Shown in pieces: positions 22,505 to 34,033 of a stretch of 64,000 nucleotides of DNA. The stretch covers positions 45,040,213-45,104,212 of the forward strand of contig OY979716.1 in the NCBI GenBank assembly GCA_963855995.1, written 5' to 3'. Made by a program: the position numbers and the translations under genes. This DNA comes from Muricea muricata (taxonomy: Eukaryota; Cnidaria; Anthozoa; Malacalcyonacea; Plexauridae). Under the pieces are notes generated by a model that was not told where the DNA came from, did no database searches, and saw only the letters and a list, made by a program, of their open reading frames with translations. How positions within the stretch are numbered: position 1 is the first letter of the stretch; every line of letters begins with the position of its first letter.

Positions 22505-24446
22505 AATGAAATTTAAATTACTGAAATTTGTTCAGAAGCAGGCCTTTGAAAGTTTGTTTTAAGATAAACAAAAGCATCCGAACACTCTGATGGCTCAACC
22601 AATTCTGGATATGGGATAATTTGCAAACAGGCAGCTCTAAAATCAGGAGACAAGAAGTCATCATCCAGTTGAAGTACTCCTGATTGCTCTGCCACCTCCT
22701 GCAACTGCTGCTCAGTAATGTCAAAACCTAAGGAGAAAAAATAATATATGTACAGGTATCAAGTTATAGTGGAGATAAACAAGACACATAACAAATAACT
22801 AGTAGGGCATTAGATTGAGTAAAATAATAAATACAAAATATATAAATAATGCAATATATGCAATACTTTTACTTAATAAAATACAAAATTAAATCTGTTT
22901 ACTTAATTAATAAATATGTCAAACTGCTTAAATCAAGATAGTAATTTGGAATATTAAATGCTTGCAAATGGTGTTTAAACATACCACAATCTTCCAACTC
23001 ATAATTGTTAGGAAAACCATAAATGTGATTAGGAACACCAGCTTGAAGGTCAGTCTCCTTTTGCTCTCGAATTCTATGGCTGTTCCAAATTATGTCTTTA
23101 AACTTGTCCAACTCAGTCTGCATCATTGGAATAAATATGAAGGGAAGTAATGACCTGGAAAGGAAGTGTGCTTTCGTTAAATCATTCTCATGCATCAAAA
23201 CCACTTACAGAATACCAGAAACTTTACCGATCAGTTTCATCATGTGGGTTGTAATGAGATGATCTTTCAGTCTCCTTAGGTGCTCTTTGAAATATTTCTC
23301 CAACCTTTTGTGCAGTTCCCTCCACCATCTTTCGATTTAGTAATCACAAATTTAATTATGTGACTGGCAGGTTCAATTTAAAATAATTATGATTTTGAGG
23401 GTTGCACAGGATAGAGCTTTTTGTTATAGACTACCCGGATATATATTGACAGTTGTGCTTTTTTATTGGACATTGAGTTTCACTTTATATGCTTATTTGA
23501 GGTGAGATTTGGTAATAATTTTTCTTGGTTAAAATGTTAATGACTGTGTTTGTAATGTTTTGCATGTATTGCGCTGTACTTCCTGTATGAAGCCATTTAA
23601 TTTAATGCAATCTACAAGAGTAAAATGAATATTTTAACTTTAACGTCTGAGTGTTTAACACATTTAACTTTTTCCTATACCTAGGTAATTTAACACTTTA
23701 AATTTAAAATGCTCTTTAAAAGCTTACTTGATTTGACGTTGATGGACCATATATAATGGTATTAAAAGGATCATCAGTGCCAAGCATCTGGTGCAAGTAG
23801 GCATGCATTGTAGCCATGGTACCTGTTTCCGTTCCCTTTCATACAGATATTCTAAATACCATCTACCAATTTGTTGTGGATTCGAGTTGCTTACCCAAAC
23901 TTTAAGCCATAAAATCTTTCGACTTGCCGTGTCTATGCAACCATATATTGCTAGTGGAAATGTGCTGTTCTGGTAGCCCATTGATTTGTCATGTTCATCC
24001 AACGAATGAACAAAATTAGGCCCTCTGGTAGTATATTTTCCTTTTTTCTTTTGCCTACCATTTTCGACACCACCTCTTGTCTCCAAACCTTCCAGATCAA
24101 CTTCTTGCATGACTGCGTAAACTAAGTCACGGGGAACGTTAAGCTCATGTTCGTGTCGCAATTTCTTTTGCATCGCCCTGTAACCCAAGAGTTTACCAGG
24201 GCCATTAATCTCTTTAGCTACAGCCTCTCTCACTTGACCAACTGTTACATCGTTGTTTATGCAACTGATGTTGAAATATCGCATTCGACGGTCTAACGAG
24301 TTTAGACTCCGTGCATATTGAGGATAGTCGCGGTTTAAAAAATCCAGTATTTCGTTCCTTCTCAAATTTTCTTTCACGTAATTCTTCTCTAAATCATTTC
24401 TTAGAGACTGATCTTCCTTCCAATCCACATTCCTCAAGTACGCCAT
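22505..24446 (-). pseudogene. Integrase-fold (DDE, rve-like) transposase, spliced, decayed
   Basis: The start at 24446 (MAYLRNVDW) is preferred to the upstream ATG at 24485, which lies in the inverted repeat. The first exon has a helix-turn-helix-like N-terminus, GPGKLLGYRAMQKKL, the HSLDEHDKSMGY motif (first Asp) and YGCIDTASRKILWLKVWVSN. The frame then shifts into GTETG...GPSTSNQ. Later exons give ERWWRELHKRLEKYF (23240-23340, catalytic Glu), ELDKFKDIIWNSHRIREQK with GVPNHIYGFP (23150-22990), and GVLQLDDDFLSPDFR with EPSECSDAFVYL (22700-22520). Between YLYER and GTETG about ten residues that normally carry the second Asp seem deleted, so it is dead. IS3EU- or Ginger-like families are the best guess. 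Confidence 0.72.
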
Positions 24447-24739
24447 ATTACATGTGTTTCGCGCCAAATTCGTGCAAAGCATCATGGCATACTGTGACTA
24501 CGATAGGCTGGCATGAATTTCATTTTACTTTGATTTCTGTTCTAAATCAAAATGACTTTCAGTTTAGTTTTTTTTTAAATATCAATTTCTTTAGCACTAT
24601 AATTTAATTAAATTCCTAATTGTTTTTAATTTAATTTTGTTTTAGTTTTTTTAAATTTAATTTTAAATTTATTTTTGTCATTGTATATTTTTGCACGAAT
24701 TTTAAATGACAACGATAGGCCCCCATACATGTGCATGAA

Positions 24740-25240
24740 ACACACAAAATTGCCATGCGGGGTTTTATCAAGGCCAATGGGGATTGATAAAGCACAATAT
24801 ATACGATAATTTAGCAAAGATATTTTAGGCCCATCTATGAATCATGAAATAAGAGGAAAATGAGAATGAGATTCTGAAAGCAACCATTAAAAAGTTAAAC
24901 CAGCAATTGCATACCCACTCTTACATATTCACTCCAAGTATTAGTATGTATAAACTGTGCCAGTTTGATTGGATAGGAATGTTCCTACTTAGTTATGCAA
25001 CAAGTCAAAGTACATCTAACAGTAGTAAACACCCCAAAGTACATGTCGTCACAGTAATTGTACTCACCGATGTAACAGAATTGGCTGCGGGGGAAAGCAT
25101 CCAGGGTACACATGTCCACAACTTCACGAGGAAAACAATCGCAACGAAGAACCCCCTTAAAATATGACCGAGAATCCAAAAAGTAGAACTATTAGTTAAA
25201 CATTGAATATAGATAATAGCAGTAATTTAATGCCTTTAAA
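24740..25240. other. Nothing recognised
   Basis: Flanking sequence between the alpha-kinase transposon and the DIRS-like remnant. Only short open frames, none with known motifs. Confidence 0.3.
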
Positions 25241-25249
25241 TAATACCAT

Positions 25250-27450
25250 AGCTCTACACCAGTACATGTAGATCCAGATGCTTTGCATGGTCATCCTGAC
25301 CCATCATTTATTTTGAAACTCTGTACTAACTTCTGGTTCGGTGCTCCTTGTATGTTTAAATTTTCAAAAAACTGAAGTCTGTCATTGATAATCTAAATAT
25401 CGTTTCAAACAATTTAGCTAAGGAAGTCACCTTTGGACACGCAGCTGGTCCTTTTACCAATCCACCCTTTGCTAAATTACAGGTTTTGCCAATTGGTATC
25501 ATACCTAAAAAGCGTTCAGACAATTGCCCACGATTTCCATCTTTCCTTCCGTAGAACAGGACATTTAATCACTTCTTTTATTGGGAAGGATGATTTTTCA
25601 TTGCAGTACATTTACATTGACAATGCTATTGCTGCTTTAATCCATTTAGGCAGAGGCACTTATCCTGCCTAACTGACATCAAATCTCTCAAATCTCATCA
25701 ATTCTCTATCCATTCTCTATCCATTCTGACAATTGGGAGCTATTAGGAATGTACTGGAACAATTCATATTACTTTGGCAAACTGCTATTATTTGGTCTGC
25801 ACAGTGTGCCATATATTTTTAATCAACTGTCTACTTAACAAGTGTTTCATAAGCTATGTAGGGCACATCCTAGATGATTTTCTGATAATGGAGTCTTGGC
25901 CTCAACTAAGCTTCATTCTCAAGCATGCTAAACTAGTCTTTCCAGCATGCTACTAACATTCAACACATTAGGCATTCTGATTGCAGAGCATAAAACTGAG
26001 GGACCCAGTCTCACTATAGAATTTCTGGGCATTACCCTTCACTCACATAGGATGGAGGTTCGCCGCTCATTAGATAAATTGAACCATCTCTCTACTAAGT
26101 TAAATTATTGGCTTACAAGGAAGTTGGCTTCAAGAGCTCCAATCCTTAGTTGGAACACTAAATTTTGCATGCAAAGTAATCCCCCCACGTAGAGCTTTTC
26201 TACAAACCGCACCATCACATTCACCTAACTAATGGTTTTCGCAATGACATAAAGATGTGGTTAAAGTTACTTTTAAAAGATTGGAATGGCACAAGTTTGT
26301 TTCTTAACCTTCATTGTATACTCATGACTCTGGTTCCCTTGGTTTTGGGGGGATATTCCACAACCAGTGGTTTTAGGGTAAATGGCTGCCTCACCACGTA
26401 TCATGGATTTAGTGTGTGTGTGCTTTAACTTTCGAAACAATGAAGCATAATTTTTATTTTAAAGCCGTGCATGTGCCAGGTCATTCTAACAACATTGTCG
26501 ACTCCATTTCCTGTTTTGAGCAAACCTGATTTTGAAGGCTCGCACCACATGCAGATCAACAGGCACAACCTCTACCAGATTGGCTCTCTTATCTCCAGAC
26601 GACGACTTGCACCAGTATCAAATTTCTTCGTTAGCTTAAGGTATGATTAAAACATACAGCAGTGGCAAAAAAACAGTTTATGAACTATTACCACCAATTT
26701 TACAAGAGCGTGCCATTTCTGACAACTATGGAAGACATTCTAATCTATTTCACTGTTTTTCTTGCTGAGATGGGCAATGCTGATACTTTAAAGGTTTATC
26801 TAACTGCAGTCCGCTATATGCACTTAGTTATTGGCTATGACCTTCCCATTGCCAAATTTTAATGCTTGCACTATATTTTAAGAGGAATAAAACAAGTAAA
26901 AAGAATATCTACACTAACAAGTCTACCAATAACATTAGACCATCTCAAACTTTTCCACTGCATACTACATTCACGAGCATCCATGATTTGGGCTGCGATT
27001 TCCACAGCATTTTTTGGTTTTCTGCGGATTGGTGAAATGACATGCCCAGGTCCTTTCAGTTCTGCTACACATCTCAGCCAATCAGATGTAAGCTTTCATA
27101 AAACAAACGATAATGCGACATTTCTGAACCTCCAAAATAAAAACTTCAAAGACCGACCTGTTTCGATCCTCAACCACAACTACAAGCAGGACCATTGTTT
27201 TGCTACCTAAATGGTACCCTGTTTACTCGTAGTCAATTTACTAAGGAACTACTAGCACTGCTGGCACAAGCTGGTTATAACACTGCACACAATGCAGGCC
27301 ACAGCTTTGAAATAGGGACGGCTACCACAGCTGCATCTTGAGGTGTACCTCACTGGTTTATTTAAACATAGGCAGATGGTCTTCAGATCATTACCTTCGA
27401 TACATTCATGCACACGTCAATGTCCTGGCAGACGTTTAAAAATGATTAAT
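25250..27450 (+). pseudogene. DIRS-like tyrosine-recombinase retroelement remnant
   Basis: Pieces in all three frames assemble in order. GPFTNPPFAKLQVLPIG and HHLSFRRTGHLITS (25440-25570) are the RT start. IYIDNAIAALIHLGRG and the YILDDFLIM polymerase box follow (25615-25890), then HKTEGPSLTIEFLGI (25990). RNase-H-like debris and VHVPGHSNNIVDSI lie at 26320-26510. A tyrosine recombinase comes last: NADTLKVYLTAVRYMHLV (26780), FFGFLRIGEMTCPG (27010) and, near 27290, AGHSF...GTATTAAS, where the family has the His-x-x-Arg core. Stops and shifts are numerous. Such elements copy by RT and insert by recombinase. No terminal repeats were found. Confidence 0.78.
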
Positions 27451-27605
27451 AGCAATATGAGGTAAATTTTTTATTTGGGTCTGTGAGAGTGACACTCTAG
27501 AAACAGTTACAAACATGAGCATGACAGGTATCCATATATCAATGTAAAAATGTATTTTAAAAAATATGTAATAAAGAGTGAAGTGCTTGAGGCAATTGTT
27601 CTGGT

Positions 27606-28674
27606 ATGAGGCCACAATTTTACTATAGACCTCACATTTTCTTTATGAAATTTGGCATAATGTCAAGTCATATTTGCAAAATTGCTTTTATTCCTGCATA
27701 TGAGAGTATATATACTGGGACAGATCAGTGCTATAAGAATATTTCCCTGATCATTAGTTTCCAGCGTCCAGCTCAGAGTACATGTCCTGCAGTGCAGACT
27801 AGGACCCAGATTGTTCTAGCTGGCTCAGGATCTTCCCAATTGCAACATAAGAACATATCCAACATTGGAAGACAGAGGAAACATATTCCACATTTGCTTC
27901 GTCAACTGAAGTCAAATACACATCAACTTAAAGTTTTTATGTTAAATTTGAATAATTTACATGTGATTTTTTACTGGAAAGTAATCTTTCCATCCATAAC
28001 ATACTGCATTGTTGTTTGGGGAAACTGTAGTAAAACACATTTCAAAGCCTTAGGAAGGTTGCACACAAGAGCCACAGGTATAATCTACAGGTTGAATTGG
28101 GACATACCAAGCCAAGAAGTGATGCATAAAACCGGCTGGAAAACACTGAGCACATATAAGCAAAGAGTATTAAGCACCCTCCACAAATGTTGTTACGGTG
28201 AGGTACCAGACAACTCTGTAAGAATATAATTACAAAGAAATATATTAATTTAAGAGGATCAGAAAAGTTGGTTATTCCAAGAGCAGAAACGAACTTCCTG
28301 CATTAGTCAGTAACATTTAGGGGAAGCAGTATTGTGGAAGAAACTACCGACCAATCTTAAAAATGAGGAACGACATAATAATTTTAAAATGTTGATACGG
28401 CAACAAGATCTTGAGGCACTGGATTTTACCTCCTACACAAATAATAATGATCTGAACTATATTTATTTCTAAATTTTTCTAGTCATATTCTTATATATAT
28501 ATTCTTACTATTATTATTATTATTTACGATATTTAATTTATGTATAAACTATGTTTATTAACATAGCATATGTAAATAGATTTTACTATACTTGTAAACA
28601 CACGACCACATCAGCAATTTGCTGCTATTTTTCATATCATGTTTAAATAAATGTTTTTGAATTGAATTGAATTA
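27606..28674 (+). pseudogene. 3' fragment of a CR1/RTE-like LINE
   Basis: From about 27900 the frame gives FYWKVIFPSITYCIVVWGNC, ALGRLHTRATGIIYRLNWD and QEVMHKTGWKTLSTY, the segment that follows the RT palm in many non-LTR reverse transcriptases. More of this tail continues in other frames to about 28350. The element ends with TTGAATTGAATTGAATT (28657-28673), the kind of short tandem tail CR1-like elements leave. The catalytic part is missing (5' truncation). The open frame before 27880 is probably not part of the protein. Confidence 0.65.
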
Positions 28675-28929
28675 AATGATATAAATTCAGCAAGAAAGAT
28701 TTATTCACAAAGCTCTTTTGTTGAGAGTTGTTTTGGTGTTTCGCATGAAGGAATAGGTACACTATGCTCCACTTGTCGAAGAGCTTTGTACATTTACAGA
28801 ACCATTGGAAAAACGTCTTTTTATGTATGTTTTTAATATAGTTTTTAATAAAAAGCCAAGTGAATTTTAAATTATGTAAAAAAGTCAGTATCCAAATTGT
28901 TATCGTTTTATTGATATGCTAGTTAGCTG

Positions 28930-30264
28930 CATCAAATAAAAAAGTCAAAGCAGGAAGACCAAGGAAAACATCGCTAACAGTTCCAGTAGAACTTTGTCAG
29001 GTAACAATGGATGGGTACCAGAATACACATTCTGGTGTTTTACGTAGAGGGGTGAATGGCAATGTGCTGATGCCAGCAGGAATGTATCAGGATATTGCGA
29101 TGCAGTTCAATTATTTGTCTGAAAGTATGTACTATGTTGTACTTTATATTACATGCACAAAATGTAAGTGTTATAATGAATAATTACAAGGGGACAATGC
29201 TTTTCTTGCAGGATGTGATCTCAAAATAGAGATGGAAAAACTGAAGCAGAGCATACAGTATATGAAAAGTTTGTAATGGGAAATCAACCACCTATATACC
29301 AACCACATTAAATCAATAAATTTTGTTGTCAAGCAGGTGCTCCAAATGTATTTGAACACAACTTGCAAGCAGTTTCAGATGATCATCATTCCCAAAAGCA
29401 TAGGGACTCAACTGACTACAAACAGATGCATCATTTATACAATGTGCTACTGTCGCAGTCAAATGTGCAACGTTATGCAAGTGGATAATGCACTCTATCT
29501 GAATTCCAATAGAACAACTCAAGAAGGTATGAATACACAATATCGTATGGGACGTACATGCAGTCGTAAAACATCCAGCCAGCTGTCAAAAAGTCATGAG
29601 AAAAATCTCAAAATGTTTTTTCATCAAGCAATTCAAAATGAATGGGTTTTGGGTCTAATAGTTGATAACTTCACCAAAGTGCACACTTATCGAAGGCCTG
29701 CCACTTCTAGAATTTGCAATCCCCATAAGCGTGTGTATAATTGTTATAAAAGCATTTAAGCAATTGAGAGCAATAAATATTTCAAAGATTCATTGTCCTG
29801 ATGGTGTTAACATATCAACTTGTGTAGATATTATAACCTTTCCTGAGCAGTTAGAACTGTTAAGCAACAGCTACACCTCCAATTGGTTGACCACACTGTT
29901 CTTTGCACCGGATCTTTAAAGAGACATACTTGAAGAACATGGCTATAGTGATGAGTTTGGAGTTTGAATGAGAACAATGGAGGATTTGCATCTGATTGAC
30001 TTGGGCAAATTGCAGTTGAAATCAAAGGATGGTTTTTCCAAAGCATATGCTATAGTCATAGCATCAGGTTTAGCTGCTTATTTGACGAAATTTCTCACTA
30101 TTCAGCCTAGTGACTGGCCATGCCAATTTTACTGCAGGCAACTAATATATAAATCTTTTTTTTATTTAAACATATATATTTAATAGTATTTAAACATATT
30201 GTCTTTCTATAGAAAACGGAGAAACTTTTGGTGTTTGTGCCAAATTGGTACAGTCAAGTAAGTA
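28930..30264 (+). pseudogene. Unrecognised degenerate gene, probably from a mobile element
   Basis: The first exon-like piece reads AGRPRKTSLTVPVELCQ in pieces (28950-29110). The next (29200-29270) is a short coiled stretch. A third (29337-30140) contains DNFTKVHTYRRPATS, NHLQ-like debris, NWLTTLFFAPDL, MRTMEDLHLIDLGKLQLKS and SDWPCQFYCRQLIYK. A last piece (KTEKLLVFVPNWYSQ) ends at a GTAAGT donor near 30258. The frame changes many times. I do not recognise the family. It is cut off by LINE E at about 30340. Confidence 0.4.
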
Positions 30265-30339
30265 TCCTTCAAATCGATTTTGACTAAATAATCTCCCTTC
30301 ATTAACGGGTCTTTCAACATATGTATCCCCTCCATTTTG

Positions 30340-32113
30340 AAATGTTCGCAGGGTTGATATTGTGTTGGTATTGCTAGTCTTAATAGGAGACTGGACAGCT
30401 CTCAGACCAGCCTCGCCAGGAACGGAAGGGGCAACCTCATCCTGTGGATCCATAGCGGCCACCTTTACTCCCGTTCCTTTGACGACCGGCCCTTAGCTTT
30501 GCAAGTCTCACTATTTTTCTTAGATTGAGAAGAAGGAGGAGGCTGCGTATCCATGTCAGCCTCCTTAACAATACTATGTGCGTGTTTTTGTGAGGTGGAT
30601 CTCGACGCGGCAGCTTCCGAGGGAGCCAACTTGGCAGCCCTCGACGCGTTGATCTTTTCCCGGAGATCCACCTGCACTTGTTGTTTAGTAAGGGCAGAGA
30701 CAATGCGCTCTGACCCTTGAATTTTTATTTTGAGGTCAATCTTGACCAGATTTATTCTTATTTGAATTGTTAGTGCCATCCTGTTGTTGTTTAGCAGCTT
30801 TCTGGGCCCGCCGAGACTTTGGGCAGTCCTTGCCCGTATGCCCCACCTCCTGGCACACGAAACAAGTTGGTGGCTGCCCGCGGTAACGGAAGGACACCAA
30901 GAAGCCCCCGATGTTAATATTGGCAGGGATGGCTTTAGTTAAGACCATGGACACCCTACGGGTGCCGGAGCGAACGGACTCGAAGCCCTTCACTTTTAGA
31001 TGTTGTACTGAGATGACTCTCCCGTAGGGCGCCAAGGTCTCAAACAAAATACTATGTCATTTGGAGGGGTGCCTGATCTACAAAGACCGACTTCACCTCC
31101 TCATATGCGGGTAGAGGCTGTAGATGTATGCCTCTAAATGATATGCCATTTATGTCGGCAGCGTGGCCATCAGAGCTGCGACGAAATTCTACCCGGAATT
31201 TGTAGAAAGACAAGGCTTGCACAGCTGCAACCTTGCGCTTCCCAATAGCAGTGATAATTTCTTTTCTCAGCTGCGGTATTTTACTAGATTTTATTAGGTG
31301 TTGTGGAATGGTAACCACCGAAGTGGTCTGATTCCACCGCTGGAAATCCGCAGCTGAGAAGGTTACTGTTTTTACGGTGGTGTTGTTGTTAATCTGGCTG
31401 GTAGCCATGGTAGGTATAAGTTAAGATAAAGGGAATTAAAATAGAAATATATACAAAAATCCAGTTCAACACACACTTTCTCTAATCAAAAATAAATTGA
31501 AGAAATAAAACAAGAGAAAATAACTGGATAAACGAACAAATTCAAATTCCCAACAAAAACAAAACTTAACTTAACTAACCTACTATTAAAAGGCCTCTGT
31601 GCAATTGAGTACAATTGTCCCACAGACTAACTCATCCGGCCTTTTAATAGACTACAGACGCGCTCAAAACCTGAAGGTAAAAGATGGACCAAGAACCCCA
31701 ACAGGAAGCGTCAAAGAAGCCAGAAAAAAGTGATCCCTGACCTTTGAGTCACCTGACTCGACCGGCCCAACCACAGAAAAAACTAGTACCCTCTACCTAA
31801 AAATGTATTTACACTATGGTGCAGGTATGCGGGGGGTTGCCCTGCTAGTCAGGGACAACGGAAGAACCAGCAAACTGGTTAAAACAAGAAAAAGACGGGG
31901 ATTTGTCGCCAGTCGGACAAACTGAGGCTAACCCTCAGCCGGACTGAACAACGGAAGCAAACTACGAGGAACGGAAGGAGTATGGCGTTGTCTACACCAA
32001 GCACAATGAAGGGGGTGTAGCTCGTTGATTCCGGCACAGTCGTGTTATGAGAACCAATCTCAAGCATCGATCCACAACTGCCCGGTCGAAGACACGGAAC
32101 GCGAATCAAGTGA
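30340..32113 (-). mobile_element. LINE E: U1-targeted family, 5' part only
   Basis: The 5' end is at 32113, directly after a divergent U1 start (32130-32114). Its 5' untranslated region aligns with that of LINE D: the pair CCTACTATTAAAAGG / CCTTTTAATAG, the GAGGCTAACCCTC hairpin, and CCGGCACAGTCGTGTTA near the start. ORF1 pieces follow to about 30340; ORF2 and the 3' end are absent. LINE insertions normally keep the 3' end, so this copy probably lost it by later deletion. Confidence 0.75.
30460..31408 (-). pseudogene. LINE E ORF1 (CCHC RNA-binding protein), frameshifted
   Basis: The start at 31408 (MATSQINN) matches the MATS start of the other copies. Residues 1-118 carry the conserved FQRWNQTT and AYEEVKSVFVDQAP. 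A shift at about 31050 leads to ETLAPYGRVISVQHL and the zinc knuckle CFVCQEVGHTGKDC. Another shift near 30780 leads to a basic tail with MDTQPPP, matching the MDTQPSQ of LINE A. It would coat the element RNA. The upstream frame 5' of 31408 is untranslated. Confidence 0.75.
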
Positions 32114-32161
32114 TTCGCACCAGGAAGAATCCTTAATTCATTCCAGTTTACCCTTTTTATT
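32114..32161 (-). ncRNA. Divergent U1 snRNA start with TATA-like box (third U1 locus)
   Basis: Minus strand from 32130 reads ATTCTTCCTGGTGCGAA, a diverged version of ATACTTACCTGACGCGA, and then LINE E begins. AATAAAA lies at 32161-32155, 25-31 bp upstream, the same spacing as in the other U1 and the U2 gene here. Further upstream ACCACTTGCCATT resembles the other U1 promoter. The rest of this U1 gene is not in the window. Confidence 0.6.
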
Positions 32162-32191
32162 CAACCAAGACCAAGCAATGGCAAGTGGTGC

Positions 32192-32323
32192 GCAGAAATT
32201 CTACGCTCGAGTTACCCACATTAGGGGTAATCGCAGGAGTCAACCCAGTCTGTTAGTGCAATGAAAGGGCCTCATCCTGAGAGGACCTCCTAGTTGATCA
32301 AGGTGCCTCTCGCGTCAGGTAAG
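32192..32323 (-). ncRNA. U1 snRNA: U1 snRNA body (locus 1), cut at the Sm site
   Basis: From 32323 the minus strand reads CTTACCTGACGCGAG (the 5'-splice-site pairing end). Stem-loop I (GAGAGG paired with CCTCTC around TTGATCAACTAGG), the U1A loop CATTGCACTAAC, the single-stranded CTCCTGCGATTA, stem-loop III (TACCCCTAATGTGGGTA) and the Sm-type site GAATTTCTG follow. At about 32192 it stops and continues as the promoter of the next U1 copy, so stem-loop IV is lost. Its first 15 nt are the duplicated LINE target; the real 5' end is 18.6 kb away at 50933. It cannot give normal U1. Confidence 0.92.
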
Positions 32324-32710
32324 TTTATATTTTAAAGATGGCGATTCCGTCCCTACTGAGGGAACGTGCAATGGAATGCCATATTTCAGGGTGTGCACCC
32401 GCATGCAAACGACTGGGGAGTCGAGCCCCAACCCTGACTAAGTATGTGCACTGGCTATTGTTTTTGCAGTGACGCGGCACTGGCACATATTTCTGTTAAC
32501 ATCAATACAAAAGGACATATTGACGAACGGGACAGCAAACAGGACAGAAAACAACATAATCACAAACCAAACATAAAATGCGTGCCTAATTCGATTATGA
32601 TTACATGCCCCTACAATTAAAAAGCTAAAATTAGCTACCTATACTAAAACTCGTGGACGGAGTGACACGCTAAGGTCACACCGGGATTAAAAAGAGAATA
32701 AAAAGGACAC

Positions 32711-33375
32711 TCAGAAGGCAAAGACCAATTCCATACCCTCAAAGTGCCCTAAAGAACCACGGGCAAGCCACTCCCGCTCAAACGCGCAAATTTGAGCAGG
32801 AGACTTACACCGCTTACTAAGTAAACCCAATATAAATTTAGTTTTAGCAATAGCCTGACTAAAACATTTTGAAGCGATCAGCATCCTCTGACGGAAACGG
32901 AAGTCACAACAGGCAACCCAGATGGTGTGTTTCATGACTAGAAGCATGAAGATAATGATAGATGGGATTATCCGCCGACGAACCTCCGAAAAACCGAACA
33001 GCAACTCCTCCACAGTGAAACGACCAGCGATGGGGTTGATGTTATGTAATTGCTGGAACACCCATGCAACTAGGATTTGAGCTACTTGACCCTCAAAAAA
33101 GAGGTGTTCCAGCGTTTCGTCCCCTGCCTTGCAAAAGCAAAGGCTGTCCACATGCTGCATGTGGAAATGGTGGCCAAGCGAGCCCCAGTGTACAAAATGC
33201 TGTGGGCAACCTGCCAATTGAGATCTATTACCTTACGGTCCACATCGCAGATGTGCAGCTGACTCCAAGTTTGGGGCCAGTGCAACGGACCGTAAGTTGG
33301 CAGGAATTTGTCTACACAATGGGGCTGCTTGTAGCTGCGCGACCGTAATGCATCGTATGAGTTTCTGGAGGAGAG
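32711..33375 (-). pseudogene. LINE D ORF2, C-terminal remnant
   Basis: It begins after the deletion and matches LINE A ORF2 from PTYGPLHWPQTWSQLHICD to the end. It includes the zf-RVT-type cysteine motif (CFCKAGDETLEHLFFEG, with the last Cys changed to Gly) and the terminal RGSLGHFEGMELVFAF. A frame change lies near 33150-33217. No endonuclease or polymerase part remains. Confidence 0.8.
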
Positions 33376-34033
33376 CTGCTCAAGTGGAATAGGAGGAGGG
33401 TGCGGGAGGAGATTTCCGGGCCTGCCGCAACTTCAGACAGCCCCTGCCCGTATGCCCCACCTCCTGGCACACGAAACAGGTCGGTGGCTGCCCTCGGTAG
33501 CGGAAGGAGACCGAAAAACCACCTATATTTATATTGGCAGGGATGGGTTTCGTGATTACCATGGATACCCTATGCGTGCCGGATTTAACGGAAGGAAAAC
33601 CCTTCACCTTCAGATGTTGAATAGAAATGACCCGACCGTAGGGCACCAAAGTATTAAATAAATATTGATCCTGGATTTGTAGAGGAGCTTGATCTACAAA
33701 AACGGGCTTAACTTCCTCATACGCAGGAAGGGGGGCTAGTTGAATACCCCGAAAAGCAATGCCATTAACATCGGCAGCATGCCGATTCGATGAATAGCGG
33801 TACTCAATCCTATATCGAGTGGGGGACAAGGCTTGTACTGCAGCAACTTTGCGCTCCCCAATGGCATTAATCAGTTCTTTTCTCAACTGTGGGATCTTTG
33901 ATGTTTTTACTAGACGGGATGGAATATTTACAACCGAAGTGGTTTGATTCCATCTTTGAAAATCCACAGCTGAGAACTTAATAGTGTTGTTATTAGGGCT
34001 AGTATTATTTGTATTATTCTGGCTGGTAGCCAT
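33376..34033 (-). pseudogene. LINE D ORF1, N-terminal part
   Basis: The start MATSQNNT at 34033 is chosen because the same MATS start is conserved in A, B and E. It carries FQRWNQTTSVV, RKVAAVQAL, AYEEVKPVFVDQAP, YGRVISIQHLKVKGF and the CCHC knuckle CFVCQEVGHTGRGC. Soon after the knuckle the protein ends at the deletion joint. The ORF1 product binds element RNA. Confidence 0.8.

Larger units (their letters stand above)
19199..24735. mobile_element. 5.5-kb DNA transposon with transposase and alpha-kinase genes
   Basis: Inverted repeats of about 260 bp bound the element: 19199-19464 matches the inverse of 24478-24735 closely over its whole length. Each repeat holds two copies of GCCTATCGTTGTCA (or one base different), one near the outer end and one near the inner end, which are plausible transposase sites. 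Inside are a plus-strand alpha-kinase gene and a minus-strand integrase-type transposase whose first exon starts at the edge of the right repeat. A MITE is nested at 20803-21562. No certain target duplication was found because CATG-rich sequence continues past both ends. Confidence 0.75.

Noticed and set aside
24478-24735. LTRs of a retrovirus-like element
   Set aside because: The 260-bp repeats are inverted, not direct, and enclose a DDE transposase rather than gag-pol.
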